The notes below the pieces were generated by a model that was not told where the DNA came from, ran no database searches, and saw nothing but the letters and a program-made list of their open reading frames with translations. Made by a program: the position numbers and the translations under genes. A DNA stretch of 64,000 bases from Actinophytocola algeriensis (GTDB lineage: Bacteria; Actinomycetota; Actinomycetes; Mycobacteriales; Pseudonocardiaceae): contig NZ_JACHJQ010000005.1 of the NCBI RefSeq assembly GCF_014203735.1, positions 1-64,000 of the forward strand. The letters are read 5' to 3'. Below are positions 17,043 through 27,024 of this stretch, piece by piece. Every line of letters begins with the position of its first letter. Position 1 is the stretch's first letter.

Positions 17043-20030
17043 TCAGGCCGAGATCCCGCCGCTCCCGTACCACGGCGGGAGGTACAGGCTCGCCTCACCG
17101 AGCCGCATCTCACCGAGGAGTTCGGTCGCCTCGCCCCGGCACGCGGCCGCCTGGCCCGCGTCGCCGGTGGCGAGGTGGGCCGCGCCGAGACGGGCCAGGG
17201 TCGCCGCCACCTCGAACGTCGAGCCGATGCGCCGCCAGATCTCCGCCGCCGACGTCAGCCACTCGATCGCCGCGGCCCAGTCACCGCGCAGGGCAGCCAG
17301 GTCGCCGGTCGACCGCAGCGCCTCGGCGTAGCCGTCGCCCTCACCGATGCGCTGGTGGGTCTCCCGGGACCGCTCGAGCCGTTGCGCCGCGCTGCCCAGG
17401 CGGCCACGCCGCATGTCGACGTCGGCGAGCACCTGCTGGACATACGCCCACAGGGTGTCCTCGCCGTACCGGAGCGAGACCTCCAGTGCCGGGGTCAGTA
17501 CCGCCTCCGCCTCCTCCGGCAGGCCGGCGCGGGTCAGGCACCCGCCGAGGTGGTACCGGTTGAGCGCGGCCACGATCACGTCCTGCTGTTCCTCCGAGAG
17601 CCGCAGCGCGGTACGGAAGAGCGGCATCGCCTCGTGCGGCCTGCCCAGGTACACGAGGTTCGCGGCGAGAGCGGACTTCGCGCTCCGGGACAGCGACGCG
17701 GCCACGCCGGGCCGACTCGCGCAGGCCGCCGCGCGTTCGAGCCACTCGATCGCCGCGGCGAAGTCGCTGTGCCGGTTCGCGGCGCGGCCCGCGTTGAGCA
17801 GTGCCAGCGCCTCCTCCTCGGGATCACCGAGCGCACGGGCCAGCGCGAGCTGTTCCTCGGCGAGCGCTGCGAGCGGCGCGTGCCGGTCGCGGCGCAGGCA
17901 GGCGATGAAGAGCGCGCCGAGCAGGCGGACCAGCAGCTCGCGGTCGCCGGCGGCCCTGGCGTGCCTGATCGCCGTCGCCAGCACGTAGTCCGCGTCGTCG
18001 CGGTAGGAACGCAGTTCGAGGAACCCGCAGGTGTGCAGGGCCAGCATGCCCACCAGCTCCGTGTGCCCGAGTGCCGCGGCCGTCGCCACGGCGGCGATCA
18101 GGCTGTGCCGTTCCGCCTCGAACCAGGCCGTCGGGCTGTGCCGCGCCAGGGCGGCCGCGGCGGGCGGGGCCACCACGCGGGACCGCTCCGGCGCCCGCGC
18201 CCAGTCGTGCGGGATCCGTTCGTCGGCCGTCGCGGCGAGCGCCGCCCACGCGTGCACCACGCGTTCGAGTGCGCCGTCCCGGTCGGCCGCCGTGTCCTCG
18301 GCCCGTGCCCGCTCCGCGGCGAACGCGGCGACCAGGTCGTGCAGCCGGTACCGGTGCTGGCCTGCGTCGTCCTTGCCGAGCTGCTCGACGAGGTGTGCGT
18401 CGACCAGCTGCTCGAGCAGCCGCGCCGCGGGTGCACCGGTGAGCGGTTCGACCACCCACGCCGGCCAGCTCGGCGCGGTGAGCAGACCGAGCCGCCGGAA
18501 CAGCAGCCGCAACGGCGGGGTCAGCGCGGCGTGGCTCAGCGCGATGCTCGCCCGCACGTCCAGATCGCCGATGCTCAGCTCGTCCAGCCGCCCGTGCTCG
18601 TGGTCCAGCCGTTCGCGCAGCTCGTCCAGTGTCCAATGTGGACGGGCGGCGAGACGCGCGGCGGCGATGGACACCGCGAGCGGCAGCCCGCCGCACAGGC
18701 GGGCGATCTCTCCCGCGGTGCCCGGCTCGGCGTCCACCCTTGCCGGGCCCGCGGTCGCGGCGAGCAACCGCACGGCGTCGTCCTCGGCGAGCACCGGCAC
18801 GCGCCACCGCGCCGACGTCACCAGCGCACCGAGCTGGTGGCGGGAGGTGACCACCGTGCGGCACCCGGCCGCGGCGAGCAGCAGCGGGCGGACCTGGTCC
18901 TCGGACCCGGCGTCGTCGAGCACCAGCAGCACACGCCGGGCCGCGAAATGGGACCGGTACAGCGCGACCCGCTCCTCGCGGTCGTCGGGCAACGCCGTGT
19001 CGAGCACCCCGGCGGCGCGGAGGAACCGGCCGATGACCGCGTGCGGCTCGACCCCGCCGCCCTGGCTGCCCGCCAGGTTCGCGTACAGCTGGCCGTCCGG
19101 GAAGTCGTCCGCGAGCCGGTGCCCGGCGGCGACGGCCAGCGCGGTCTTGCCGACTCCGCCCGGCCCCACGAGCACCGCGGGCGACACGTCCCCGGAGCGG
19201 ACGGTCGTGACCAGTTCGCCCAGCAGGTCGTCGCGTCCGGTCAACGCGCCAGAGGGTGGCAGCTGGCGGGGGACGGGACTCGCCGGCGTCGCGCCGGTGA
19301 ACCGGTCGCCCCGCAGGATCCGCTGTTCCAGGTCGCGCAGCGCCGCACCGGGTTCGACACCCAGCTCGTCGGCGAAACTCCGGTACGTCCGCCGGTAGTG
19401 CTCCAGCGCGTCCGCACGGCGCCCGGTCGCGAGCAGCGCACGCATCCGCTTCTCGTGCAGGCTTTCCCGGTACGGGTGCTCGTCGATCAGCGGGGCCACG
19501 GACCGCAGGACGTCGTCGAACCGCCCGAGCACCAGGTCGGCGTCGAGGGCGGCCTCGGCGATGGCCAGCTGTTCGGCGTGCAGGGCCCGCCGGGCGTCGC
19601 CGAGCAGTTCGTCGGCCATGTCGGCGAGTGCCGGGCCACGCCACAGGGCCATCGCGCCGGTGAACAACCGCACGGCCGTGTCGTGCTCCCCCCGGTCGGC
19701 GGCCGCCCTGCCGGTCGTCGCCAGCCTGCGGAACTCGAGGAGGTCGAACTCGTGCGGCCCGAGGTTCAGCTGGTAGCCGGTCGTCCTGAACTCGATGAGC
19801 CCGCCCTCGGTCCGCAGGCGCTTGCGCAGGTTGCTGATCATGTTGTGCAGCTGCGATCGCGCCGACCTCGGCGGCGCGGCCCACAACGCGTCGACGAGCT
19901 GGTCGACGTGGGTCAGCCGGCCCGCGTTGAGCAACAGCGAGGCGAGGACGAAACGTTCGCGGGCACTGCCGACGGGCAGCGCCCGCCCGCCCTGCCAGAC
20001 CTCGACCGGCCCCAGCACTCCGAACCGCAC
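17043..20030 (-). CDS. AfsR/SARP-type regulator: HTH-BTAD-NB-ARC-TPR
   Basis: About 995 residues. Domains in order: OmpR-like winged helix (FGVLGPVEVWQGG, SQLHNMISNLRKRLR) to about 90; bacterial transcriptional activator domain (FDLLEFRRLATTGRAAADRG through ELGVEPGAALRDLE) to about 245; STAND NTPase with P-loop VLVGPGGVGKTALAVA near 290, RVLLVLDDA Walker B and GLPLAVSIAAARLA; and a long helical TPR region from about 650. Such proteins activate antibiotic or developmental genes, often after Ser/Thr phosphorylation and ATP binding. GTG at 20030 gives the usual MRFGVLGPVEVW start; TTG at 20042 is the alternative. No secondary-metabolite genes adjoin it, so its target is elsewhere or is the divergent hutG-like gene 50 bases away. 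Confidence 0.9.
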   Translation of the reverse strand: MRFGVLGPVEVWQGGRALPVGSARERFVLASLLLNAGRLTHVDQLVDALWAAPPRSARSQLHNMISNLRKRLRTEGGLIEFRTTGYQLNLGPHEFDLLEFRRLATTGRAAADRGEHDTAVRLFTGAMALWRGPALADMADELLGDARRALHAEQLAIAEAALDADLVLGRFDDVLRSVAPLIDEHPYRESLHEKRMRALLATGRRADALEHYRRTYRSFADELGVEPGAALRDLEQRILRGDRFTGATPASPVPRQLPPSGALTGRDDLLGELVTTVRSGDVSPAVLVGPGGVGKTALAVAAGHRLADDFPDGQLYANLAGSQGGGVEPHAVIGRFLRAAGVLDTALPDDREERVALYRSHFAARRVLLVLDDAGSEDQVRPLLLAAAGCRTVVTSRHQLGALVTSARWRVPVLAEDDAVRLLAATAGPARVDAEPGTAGEIARLCGGLPLAVSIAAARLAARPHWTLDELRERLDHEHGRLDELSIGDLDVRASIALSHAALTPPLRLLFRRLGLLTAPSWPAWVVEPLTGAPAARLLEQLVDAHLVEQLGKDDAGQHRYRLHDLVAAFAAERARAEDTAADRDGALERVVHAWAALAATADERIPHDWARAPERSRVVAPPAAAALARHSPTAWFEAERHSLIAAVATAAALGHTELVGMLALHTCGFLELRSYRDDADYVLATAIRHARAAGDRELLVRLLGALFIACLRRDRHAPLAALAEEQLALARALGDPEEEALALLNAGRAANRHSDFAAAIEWLERAAACASRPGVAASLSRSAKSALAANLVYLGRPHEAMPLFRTALRLSEEQQDVIVAALNRYHLGGCLTRAGLPEEAEAVLTPALEVSLRYGEDTLWAYVQQVLADVDMRRGRLGSAAQRLERSRETHQRIGEGDGYAEALRSTGDLAALRGDWAAAIEWLTSAAEIWRRIGSTFEVAATLARLGAAHLATGDAGQAAACRGEATELLGEMRLGEASLYLPPWYGSGGISA

Positions 20031-20080
20031 CCCGCCCCCCAACCCACTCTCCCGGGTCCCCGACCAGACAGGATATCCGC

Positions 20081-20863
20081 ATGCCGAGCTTCGACGTCCG
20101 CCCCGGCGACGCCGCGTCCCCGGTGGTCCTGCACGTCCCGCACGGTTCCCGGGCGCTGACCGCCCACGCCAGGGACCGGATCCTGCTCGACGACGCCGCG
20201 TTGGCCGAGGAGCTGGACCACATGACCGACGCGCACACCGGGCTCATCGCCGCCCGCGCCGCCGCGGCCGCCCGCGTGACCCCGTGGCTGTTCGCCAACC
20301 GGCTGTCCCGCCTGGTCGTCGACCCAGAACGGTTCCCCGACGACCGCGAGGAGATGCGTGCGGTGGGGATGGGCGCGGTGTACCTGCGCACCTCCCACGG
20401 CGAGCCACTGCGTGCCGACGACCCGGACCACGTCGAGGACCTGCTGACCCGGCACTTCCACCCGTACGCGCGGGCGATGACCGACCTGGTGAACGCGCGC
20501 CTCGCCGCGGTCGGCCGGGCCGTGGTCCTCGACGTGCACTCCTATCCCAGCCGCGCCCTGCCGTACGAGCTCCACGCCGACGGCGACCGGCCGGCCGTCT
20601 GCCTCGGCGTGGACCCGTGCCACACCCCCGGCCTGCTGCACGAGCGGGCGGCGCTGGCGTTCTCCCCCGTGGGGGACCTGGCCGTGAACACCCCTTTCGC
20701 AGGCGCCTACGTGCCTCTCGAGCACTACGGGCGAGCCGGGAACGTGACCGCGTTGATGATCGAGATCCGCCGGGACGTGTACATGGCGGAACCCGGCGGC
20801 GCGCAGCACAGCGGGATCGACGCGGTCGCCGCCGCGCTCACCAGGCTCGTCGACACCCTCTGA
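20081..20863 (+). CDS. N-formylglutamate amidohydrolase family protein
   Basis: 260 residues with the family's metal and substrate blocks: VVLHVPHGSRAL near 15, LFANRLSRLVVDPERF near 69-84, VVLDVHSYPSRALPYE near 148-163, and TALMIEIRRDVYM near 226. The fold is a zinc carboxypeptidase-like hydrolase that releases formate from N-formyl-L-glutamate in histidine degradation. No other hut genes are near, so a general N-formyl or N-acyl amino-acid hydrolase role is as likely. It is divergent from the AfsR-like regulator. Confidence 0.82.
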   Translation: MPSFDVRPGDAASPVVLHVPHGSRALTAHARDRILLDDAALAEELDHMTDAHTGLIAARAAAAARVTPWLFANRLSRLVVDPERFPDDREEMRAVGMGAVYLRTSHGEPLRADDPDHVEDLLTRHFHPYARAMTDLVNARLAAVGRAVVLDVHSYPSRALPYELHADGDRPAVCLGVDPCHTPGLLHERAALAFSPVGDLAVNTPFAGAYVPLEHYGRAGNVTALMIEIRRDVYMAEPGGAQHSGIDAVAAALTRLVDTL

Positions 20864-20919
20864 CGGGACCGGTCCCGGGCGGTGTCCCTACGGTGCGACT
20901 CCGAGGTGAGGAGGTCGTC

Positions 20920-21375
20920 GTGACACCGGAGATGCGATACCCGGGTGGTGTGCTGCTGTCCAGCGGCCACGCCAGCCTGGCACGCGGGGTCGCGCGTGCC
21001 ACGCCCGGCTCGGTGCACGCCCTCGCGCTCGGCGGCGGCTACACCGTCGGCCCCGGCGAGGGCCGGACCGTCTACTTCGGACGCAACCGCCCGCTGGTGC
21101 ACATCTGCCTCGGCGAGGACGACCGGGAGGTCAGCCGCAGGCACGGCGAGCTCACCTGCCAGGACGGTCGCTGGTGGCTGCGCAACACGGGCCGCAGGCC
21201 GATCCGGCTGCCCCGCTCGCAGTGGCTGTTCGCGGAGGAGGACGCGATCCCGCTCACCGAGGGCTACACGCCGCTGTACGTGCCGGGCACGCAGGACCGC
21301 GAGCACCTCCTCGAGATCTTCGTGGCAGGTCCCGACGGCGGTGCGCCCTGTCCCGCCGAGGAGCGCCCGACCTGA
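20920..21375 (+). CDS. FHA-domain protein, C-terminally truncated
   Basis: 151 residues from GTG 20920, with GAGGAGG five bases before it. The FHA core is visible: VYFGRNRPLVHICLGEDD, then REVSRRHGELTCQDGRWWLR (GR and SxxH motifs), which binds phosphothreonine peptides. The frame then ends at TGA 21373 soon after LLEIFVAGPDGGAP. Homologues I recall carry a further C-terminal domain ending in an LTREEVGEPVGN block; that block exists just downstream but out of frame (next entry). So the expressed product, if any, is the FHA domain alone. Confidence 0.75.
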   Translation: MTPEMRYPGGVLLSSGHASLARGVARATPGSVHALALGGGYTVGPGEGRTVYFGRNRPLVHICLGEDDREVSRRHGELTCQDGRWWLRNTGRRPIRLPRSQWLFAEEDAIPLTEGYTPLYVPGTQDREHLLEIFVAGPDGGAPCPAEERPT

Positions 21376-21488
21376 CGCGCGAGGAGGTCGGTGAGCCCGT
21401 CGGCAACAGCCTCGACGACAACCTGATCCGGGGGCTCGTCCGAGCGGCCGCGCGCACACCGAAGGACCTCGACCTGCTGGACCGGTAG
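21370..21488 (+). pseudogene. Detached C-terminal end of the FHA gene
   Basis: Starting within the last codons of the FHA frame but one frame over, DLTREEVGEPVGNSLDDNLI then RGLVRAAARTPKDLDLLDR runs to a TAG at 21486-21488. It has no start codon or ribosome-binding site of its own and reads like the tail of FHA proteins of this type. The simplest explanation is an internal deletion of some 50-70 codons that also shifted the frame. Confidence 0.5.
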
Positions 21489-21539
21489 GCCACCGAGGAC
21501 CCTAGGGTGGATCTTGCCGATCGACCCGAGGGGGTGTGG

Positions 21540-23783
21540 ATGGCGAGCCAGTTCGGCCCGCTGTTGCGCCGGTTCCGGACCCGTGCCGGGCAGACGCAGG
21601 AGGTGCTGGCCGAACGGGCCGGGCTGGGCGTGCGCACCGTCCGGCGCCTGGAGACCGGCGACCACGGCGATCCGCGGATGGGCACCGTCGACGCGTTGTC
21701 GGCCGCGCTCGGGCTCACGCGGGCCGAACGGATGGAGCTGCTCGCCGCCGCGGGCAGGCACACGCCTCCCACCACCGGTCCGCCTCCGCCCGATGCGGCG
21801 CCCGGCCCACCGGACCCGCTCGCCGAGGCCGCGGGCCTGCTCGCCTACGAGCTGCGTGCGCGCCTGCGGCGCGAGGAGGAGCAGCGGCAGATCCACGACC
21901 CGGTCCCGCTGCCGGTCCGGTGGACGCCCGCGCCCGCCGAGCTGACCGACTCCTGGCTCAACATCCGGCAGGCCGGGCCGGGGGAGTCCGCCGAACCCGT
22001 GCCCCTCGGCGGCGAGCTGGACGACATCGTCGCCGTCTACCGCAGGCTCCCGTCGGGCAGGCTCGTGGTGCTCGGCCGCGCCGGGTCCGGCAAGACGATC
22101 CTCACCATCCGCTTCGTGCTGGGGATGCTCGACGTGGCGGCGCCCGGCGACCCGGTGCCGGTGGTCTTCGGCGTCGGCTCGTGGCACCCCGCCACCACCG
22201 CGCTGCGGGACTGGCTCATCGACCAGCTCCTGCGCGACCACCCGGGGCTCGCCGCGCCCGGCCCGGACGGCGTGACCCTCGCGGCGGCGCTCGTGGAGAC
22301 CGGCCGGATCCTGCCGGTGCTGGACGGCTTCGACGAGATCGGCGGCGGCCTGCACCGCGCGGCGCTCGCCGCGTTGAACACCACCACCCTGCCGCTCGTC
22401 GTGACCAGCCGGATCGACGAGTACCGCGCCGCCGTCGAGTCGACCGACGTGCTGACCTCGGCAGGCGCCGTCGTGCTCGGCGACCTCACGGCGGCCGACC
22501 TCGCCGACTACCTGCCCCGCACGACCCGCAAGCGTGGCCAGGACGGCACCGCGTGGGAACCGGTGCTGACCGAGGTCCGCGAGCACCCGGACGGCGACCT
22601 CGCCGCCGTGCTGACCACGCCGCTGATGGTCAGCCTCGCCAGGACCGTCTACAGCGACACCCCCGACCACGACCCGGCCGAGCTGCTCGACACCGGCCGC
22701 TACGCCACCAGGGAGGCGATCGAGCGCCACCTGCTCGGCACCGTCGTGCCGGCCGCCTACAAGGACCAGCCCGGCCGCGCCGCGCACGAGACGGACCGCG
22801 TCGAGCACTGGCTCGGTTTCCTCGCCCACCACCTCGACCGGCTCGGCACGCACGACCTCGCGTGGTGGCAGCTCGGCGACCGGACGCCCGGCTGGCTGCG
22901 GATGGTGGTGAGCGGGATGGTGCTGGGGCTGGCCGCCGGGATCCCGTCCACCTGCGTGATCGGCCTGAGCCACCTGTTCGGCGTCGGCACCGCGAACGGC
23001 GGGTTCGGCACCGGGCTGGCCGCGGCGCTGGCCGCCGGACCGATGGAAGGGCTCGCGGTGGCGCTGACCGTCGGCCTCGCCCACGGTGCCGTGCTCGCAC
23101 TGGGTGGTGCCGTGTTCGCGCCGTCGCGGGTGCGGATGCGGCTGCGCGGCAGGAGCCGTTCCGGGGCGACGTTCCTGCGCAGGCTCGCCGTCGGGGTCGC
23201 CGTGGGGACCGGGCTCGGCGCGGGCCTCGGGATCGCGAACGTGCTCGGCGCGACGTTCTGGATCGTCGGCCGGATCGGGACCACCGTCGAGGCCACGATC
23301 GTGTTCGGGCTGACGTTCGGCCTGTTGTGGGGTCTGTCGTGGGGTGTGCTGGCGTACTTCGAGGCGCCCGTGGACATCAGCTCGGCGATCAGCCCGGTGG
23401 ACCTCCTGAGCGGCAACCGCCGCAACGTCGCAGTCCAGGCGCTGGTGTTCGGGCTGGTGACGTGCCTCGGGTACACGGTGACGGTCGCCGTGGTGCACGG
23501 GCCGCGGCTGGGGCTGGCGTACGGCATGACCTACGGGGTCGCGCTCGGTCTCGTGGTCGGGTTCTGCGTCGCGAGCCTGACGGCGTGGGGCACGTGGTTC
23601 GTGTTCGCGCGCGTCTGGCTGCCGCTGAACGGGCGGCTGCCGTGGACGCTCCCGGCGTTCCTCGAGGACGCCTACCAGCGCGGGGTGCTGCGCCGGTCGG
23701 GTGCGGTCTACCAGTTCCGGCACGCCCGCCTCCAGGACCACCTGACGCAGACCTACCGGGAGAAGCGCTTCCACCGACCCTGA
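21540..23783 (+). CDS. XRE HTH - NACHT NTPase - multi-membrane-helix STAND protein
   Basis: 747 residues. An N-terminal XRE-type HTH (FGPLLRRFRTRAGQTQEVLA, RAGLGVRTVRRLETGD) is followed by a proline-rich linker, a NACHT-type NTPase (P-loop VLGRAGSGKTILTIRFVLG near 178, Walker B ILPVLDGFDEIGGG near 260, VVTSRIDEYR sensor), a helical region, and then about seven or eight membrane helices from near residue 455 to 700 (MVVSGMVLGLAAGIP ... ALGLVVGFCVASLTAWG). It ends with a cytosolic FRHARLQDHL segment seen in related actinobacterial proteins. ATG 21540 has GAGGGGG upstream. The architecture couples DNA-binding or signal sensing to a membrane output; comparison with NACHT antiphage or cell-death ATPases is an inference. 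Confidence 0.82.
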   Translation: MASQFGPLLRRFRTRAGQTQEVLAERAGLGVRTVRRLETGDHGDPRMGTVDALSAALGLTRAERMELLAAAGRHTPPTTGPPPPDAAPGPPDPLAEAAGLLAYELRARLRREEEQRQIHDPVPLPVRWTPAPAELTDSWLNIRQAGPGESAEPVPLGGELDDIVAVYRRLPSGRLVVLGRAGSGKTILTIRFVLGMLDVAAPGDPVPVVFGVGSWHPATTALRDWLIDQLLRDHPGLAAPGPDGVTLAAALVETGRILPVLDGFDEIGGGLHRAALAALNTTTLPLVVTSRIDEYRAAVESTDVLTSAGAVVLGDLTAADLADYLPRTTRKRGQDGTAWEPVLTEVREHPDGDLAAVLTTPLMVSLARTVYSDTPDHDPAELLDTGRYATREAIERHLLGTVVPAAYKDQPGRAAHETDRVEHWLGFLAHHLDRLGTHDLAWWQLGDRTPGWLRMVVSGMVLGLAAGIPSTCVIGLSHLFGVGTANGGFGTGLAAALAAGPMEGLAVALTVGLAHGAVLALGGAVFAPSRVRMRLRGRSRSGATFLRRLAVGVAVGTGLGAGLGIANVLGATFWIVGRIGTTVEATIVFGLTFGLLWGLSWGVLAYFEAPVDISSAISPVDLLSGNRRNVAVQALVFGLVTCLGYTVTVAVVHGPRLGLAYGMTYGVALGLVVGFCVASLTAWGTWFVFARVWLPLNGRLPWTLPAFLEDAYQRGVLRRSGAVYQFRHARLQDHLTQTYREKRFHRP

Positions 23784-23784
23784 C

Positions 23785-25270
<1,486 letters not shown>

Positions 25271-25282
25271 CCTGTTCGCCAC

Positions 25283-25321
25283 GAGCCGCCGCCGGTGTGC
25301 CTGCCGCACCGGCGGCGGCTC
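25283..25321 (+). terminator. Strong stem-loop after argG
   Basis: GAGCCGCCGCCGGTG (25283-25297) pairs perfectly over 15 bp with CACCGGCGGCGGCTC (25307-25321) around a 9-base loop, 12 bases after the argG stop. There is no clear U-tract, as is usual for high-GC intrinsic terminators. It is placed to end argG transcription before the convergent WYL gene. Confidence 0.85.
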
Positions 25322-25328
25322 GCGCCTT

Positions 25329-25360
25329 GCCATCCCAGAGACCTGCCCGTCCGGCGAGGA
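25329..25360. repeat. Dispersed repeat, copy 2
   Basis: GCCATCCCAGAGACCTGCCC (25329-25348) followed by GTCCGGCGAGGA is the same as 35582-35613 apart from one base, and its last 23 bases match 128-150. It lies between the argG terminator and the 3' end of the WYL gene, where no gene is seen. Confidence 0.65.
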
Positions 25361-25405
25361 CATTCCTGGATCACCTCGAGACCAACCGGCGAGGCAACCC
25401 GCCGT

Positions 25406-26338
25406 TCAGTGTGCGGCCTTCGCGTAGCGGTCCGCGAGAAGTGCGCACGCCTCCTTGAGCTCCGCCGGGCCGACCACCTCGATGTCCGCGTCGAAGCGGC
25501 CGATCGCCGCGGCGAGACCGGGCCACGACCACGACCCCGCGACGAGCCGGCAGCGGTCCGGGCCGAGTTCCTCGACGAGCCCGTCCTGGACGTAGCGGGA
25601 CACCTCGGCGGCGGGCAGGTCGAGGATCACCTCGCCGCGGCACGGCCAGTTGCCCGAGCCGCCGCGGAACCGGCCGGCCACGAAGGCGGCCACGTCACCG
25701 CCGGGCAGCTCACGCGGTGTGAACCGGGGACCGGTCGGGATGCGCGGGCTGATCCGGTCGGCCCGGAAGGTGCGCCAGTCCGCGCGGTCGAGGTCCCACG
25801 CGACCAGGTACCAGCGCCCGCCCCACGTGACCAGGTGGTGCGGCTCGGCCCGGCGTGGCTCGGACCGGTGGTCGAACCGCAGCACCTCGCGGGCGTGCAC
25901 GGCGGCGCTCAGCGCCACGAGCACCCCGCTCTCGACCGGCGCCACCGTGGACCGCTCGACGGCCGTGATCCGGAACGTGTCGATCCGGTGCCGGAGCCGG
26001 GCGGGCATGACCTGCCGGACCGTGTTCAGCGCCCGCGCCGCGGCCTCCTCGATGCCCGCGCCCGTGGTGGCGGCGACCTGGAGCGCGACGGCCAGCGCGA
26101 CGGCCTGTTCGTCGTCGAACAGCAGGGGCGGCAGTTCCGTGCCCGCGCCGAGCCGGTACCCGCCATCAGGACCCTTCGTGGCCTCGATCGGATAGCCGAG
26201 CTCACGCAGCCGGTCGACGTCGCGGCGCACGGTGCGCTGGCTGATGTCGAGCCGGTCCGCCAGCAGCGCGCCCGGCCAGTCGCGGCGCGTCTGGAGCAGC
26301 GAGAGCAACGCCAGCAGTCGAGCTGAGGTCTTCGGCAT
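25406..26338 (-). CDS. WYL-domain helix-turn-helix regulator (YafY/PafC-like)
   Basis: 310 residues: HTH_11-type N-terminus (ARLLALLSLLQTRRDWPGAL, ISQRTVRRDVDRLRELGYPI), a helical linker, a WYL domain (HHLVTWGGRWYLVAWDLDRA near 165-185, then RTFRADRISPRIPTGPRF) and a WCX C-terminal extension. WYL domains sense nucleic acid or nucleotide ligands, often DNA-damage-linked. Divergent from the DinB-like gene at 26445 across about 106 bases and probably its regulator. Confidence 0.92.
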   Translation of the reverse strand: MPKTSARLLALLSLLQTRRDWPGALLADRLDISQRTVRRDVDRLRELGYPIEATKGPDGGYRLGAGTELPPLLFDDEQAVALAVALQVAATTGAGIEEAAARALNTVRQVMPARLRHRIDTFRITAVERSTVAPVESGVLVALSAAVHAREVLRFDHRSEPRRAEPHHLVTWGGRWYLVAWDLDRADWRTFRADRISPRIPTGPRFTPRELPGGDVAAFVAGRFRGGSGNWPCRGEVILDLPAAEVSRYVQDGLVEELGPDRCRLVAGSWSWPGLAAAIGRFDADIEVVGPAELKEACALLADRYAKAAH

Positions 26339-26444
26339 TCCTCAATTCTGCCGGAAGTAGAGGACACACCCTGGCCGCTATGCCTGCGAGTCTTGTCGTG
26401 TGCCAGACAGCCACGACGAACACCACAACAACCCGGAGCGCACC

Positions 26445-27005
26445 GTGACCACCACCCTCGACACCGAGCGGGCCGAGCTGCTCGCCGAGCTCGCCGACGC
26501 GCGTGCCGCGCTGACCGCCACCGTCCACGGGCTGACCGACGAACAGGCCGGTGAGCGCCCGACGGTCAGCGCGCTGTGCCTCGGCGGCCTGGTCAAGCAC
26601 GTCACCGCCATGGAGGAGGCGTGGCAGCGGTTCGTGGTCGACGGCCCGTCGGCGATGCGCCACGAGCTGCCCGACGGCGTCACCTGGGCCGACATCCTCG
26701 CGGGCACGGCCAGTGAGTTCCCGCAGTGGATGATCGACCACCAGAACCAGTTCCGCATGCTGCCCGGCGACACCGTCGCCGGGATCCTCGCGCACTACGA
26801 CGAGGTCGCCGCGCGCACCGAGGAGGTCATCGCCGCCGTGCCGGACCTGTCGGTGACGCGGCCGCTGCCGGTGGCGCCGTGGCACGAGCCGGGCGCGGTG
26901 AGCAGCGTGCGGCGGGTGCTGACGCACCTCATCAGGGAGACCGCGCAGCACACGGGCCACGCCGACATACTGCGCGAGACGCTCGACGGTCACACCTCGA
27001 GCTGA
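26445..27005 (+). CDS. DinB-superfamily protein (DUF664/mycothiol-dependent-like)
   Basis: 186 residues from GTG 26445, with GGAG seven bases upstream; an earlier in-frame GTG at 26400 lacks a site. A four-helix DinB bundle is suggested by LVKHVTAMEEAWQRFVV (first metal His near 46), MIDHQNQFRMLPGD and VLTHLIRETAQHTGHADILR (H-x3-E-x2-QH-x2-H metal motif near 158-169). Many actinobacterial members are mycothiol-dependent transferases or isomerases, and others have no known substrate. Controlled, presumably, by the divergent WYL protein; the next gene follows after 19 bases. Confidence 0.82.
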   Translation: MTTTLDTERAELLAELADARAALTATVHGLTDEQAGERPTVSALCLGGLVKHVTAMEEAWQRFVVDGPSAMRHELPDGVTWADILAGTASEFPQWMIDHQNQFRMLPGDTVAGILAHYDEVAARTEEVIAAVPDLSVTRPLPVAPWHEPGAVSSVRRVLTHLIRETAQHTGHADILRETLDGHTSS

Positions 27006-27024
27006 CCTGGGAGGAACGAACACC

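Noticed and set aside
17824-20391. 855-codon frame inside the AfsR-like gene
   Set aside because: Arg/Ala/Gly-rich out-of-frame reading of a well-conserved gene.
20864-20877. CGGGACCGGTCCCG 14-bp palindrome after the N-formylglutamate amidohydrolase gene
   Set aside because: It has no loop for a terminator and no regulator to assign it to; such short GC palindromes are frequent here.
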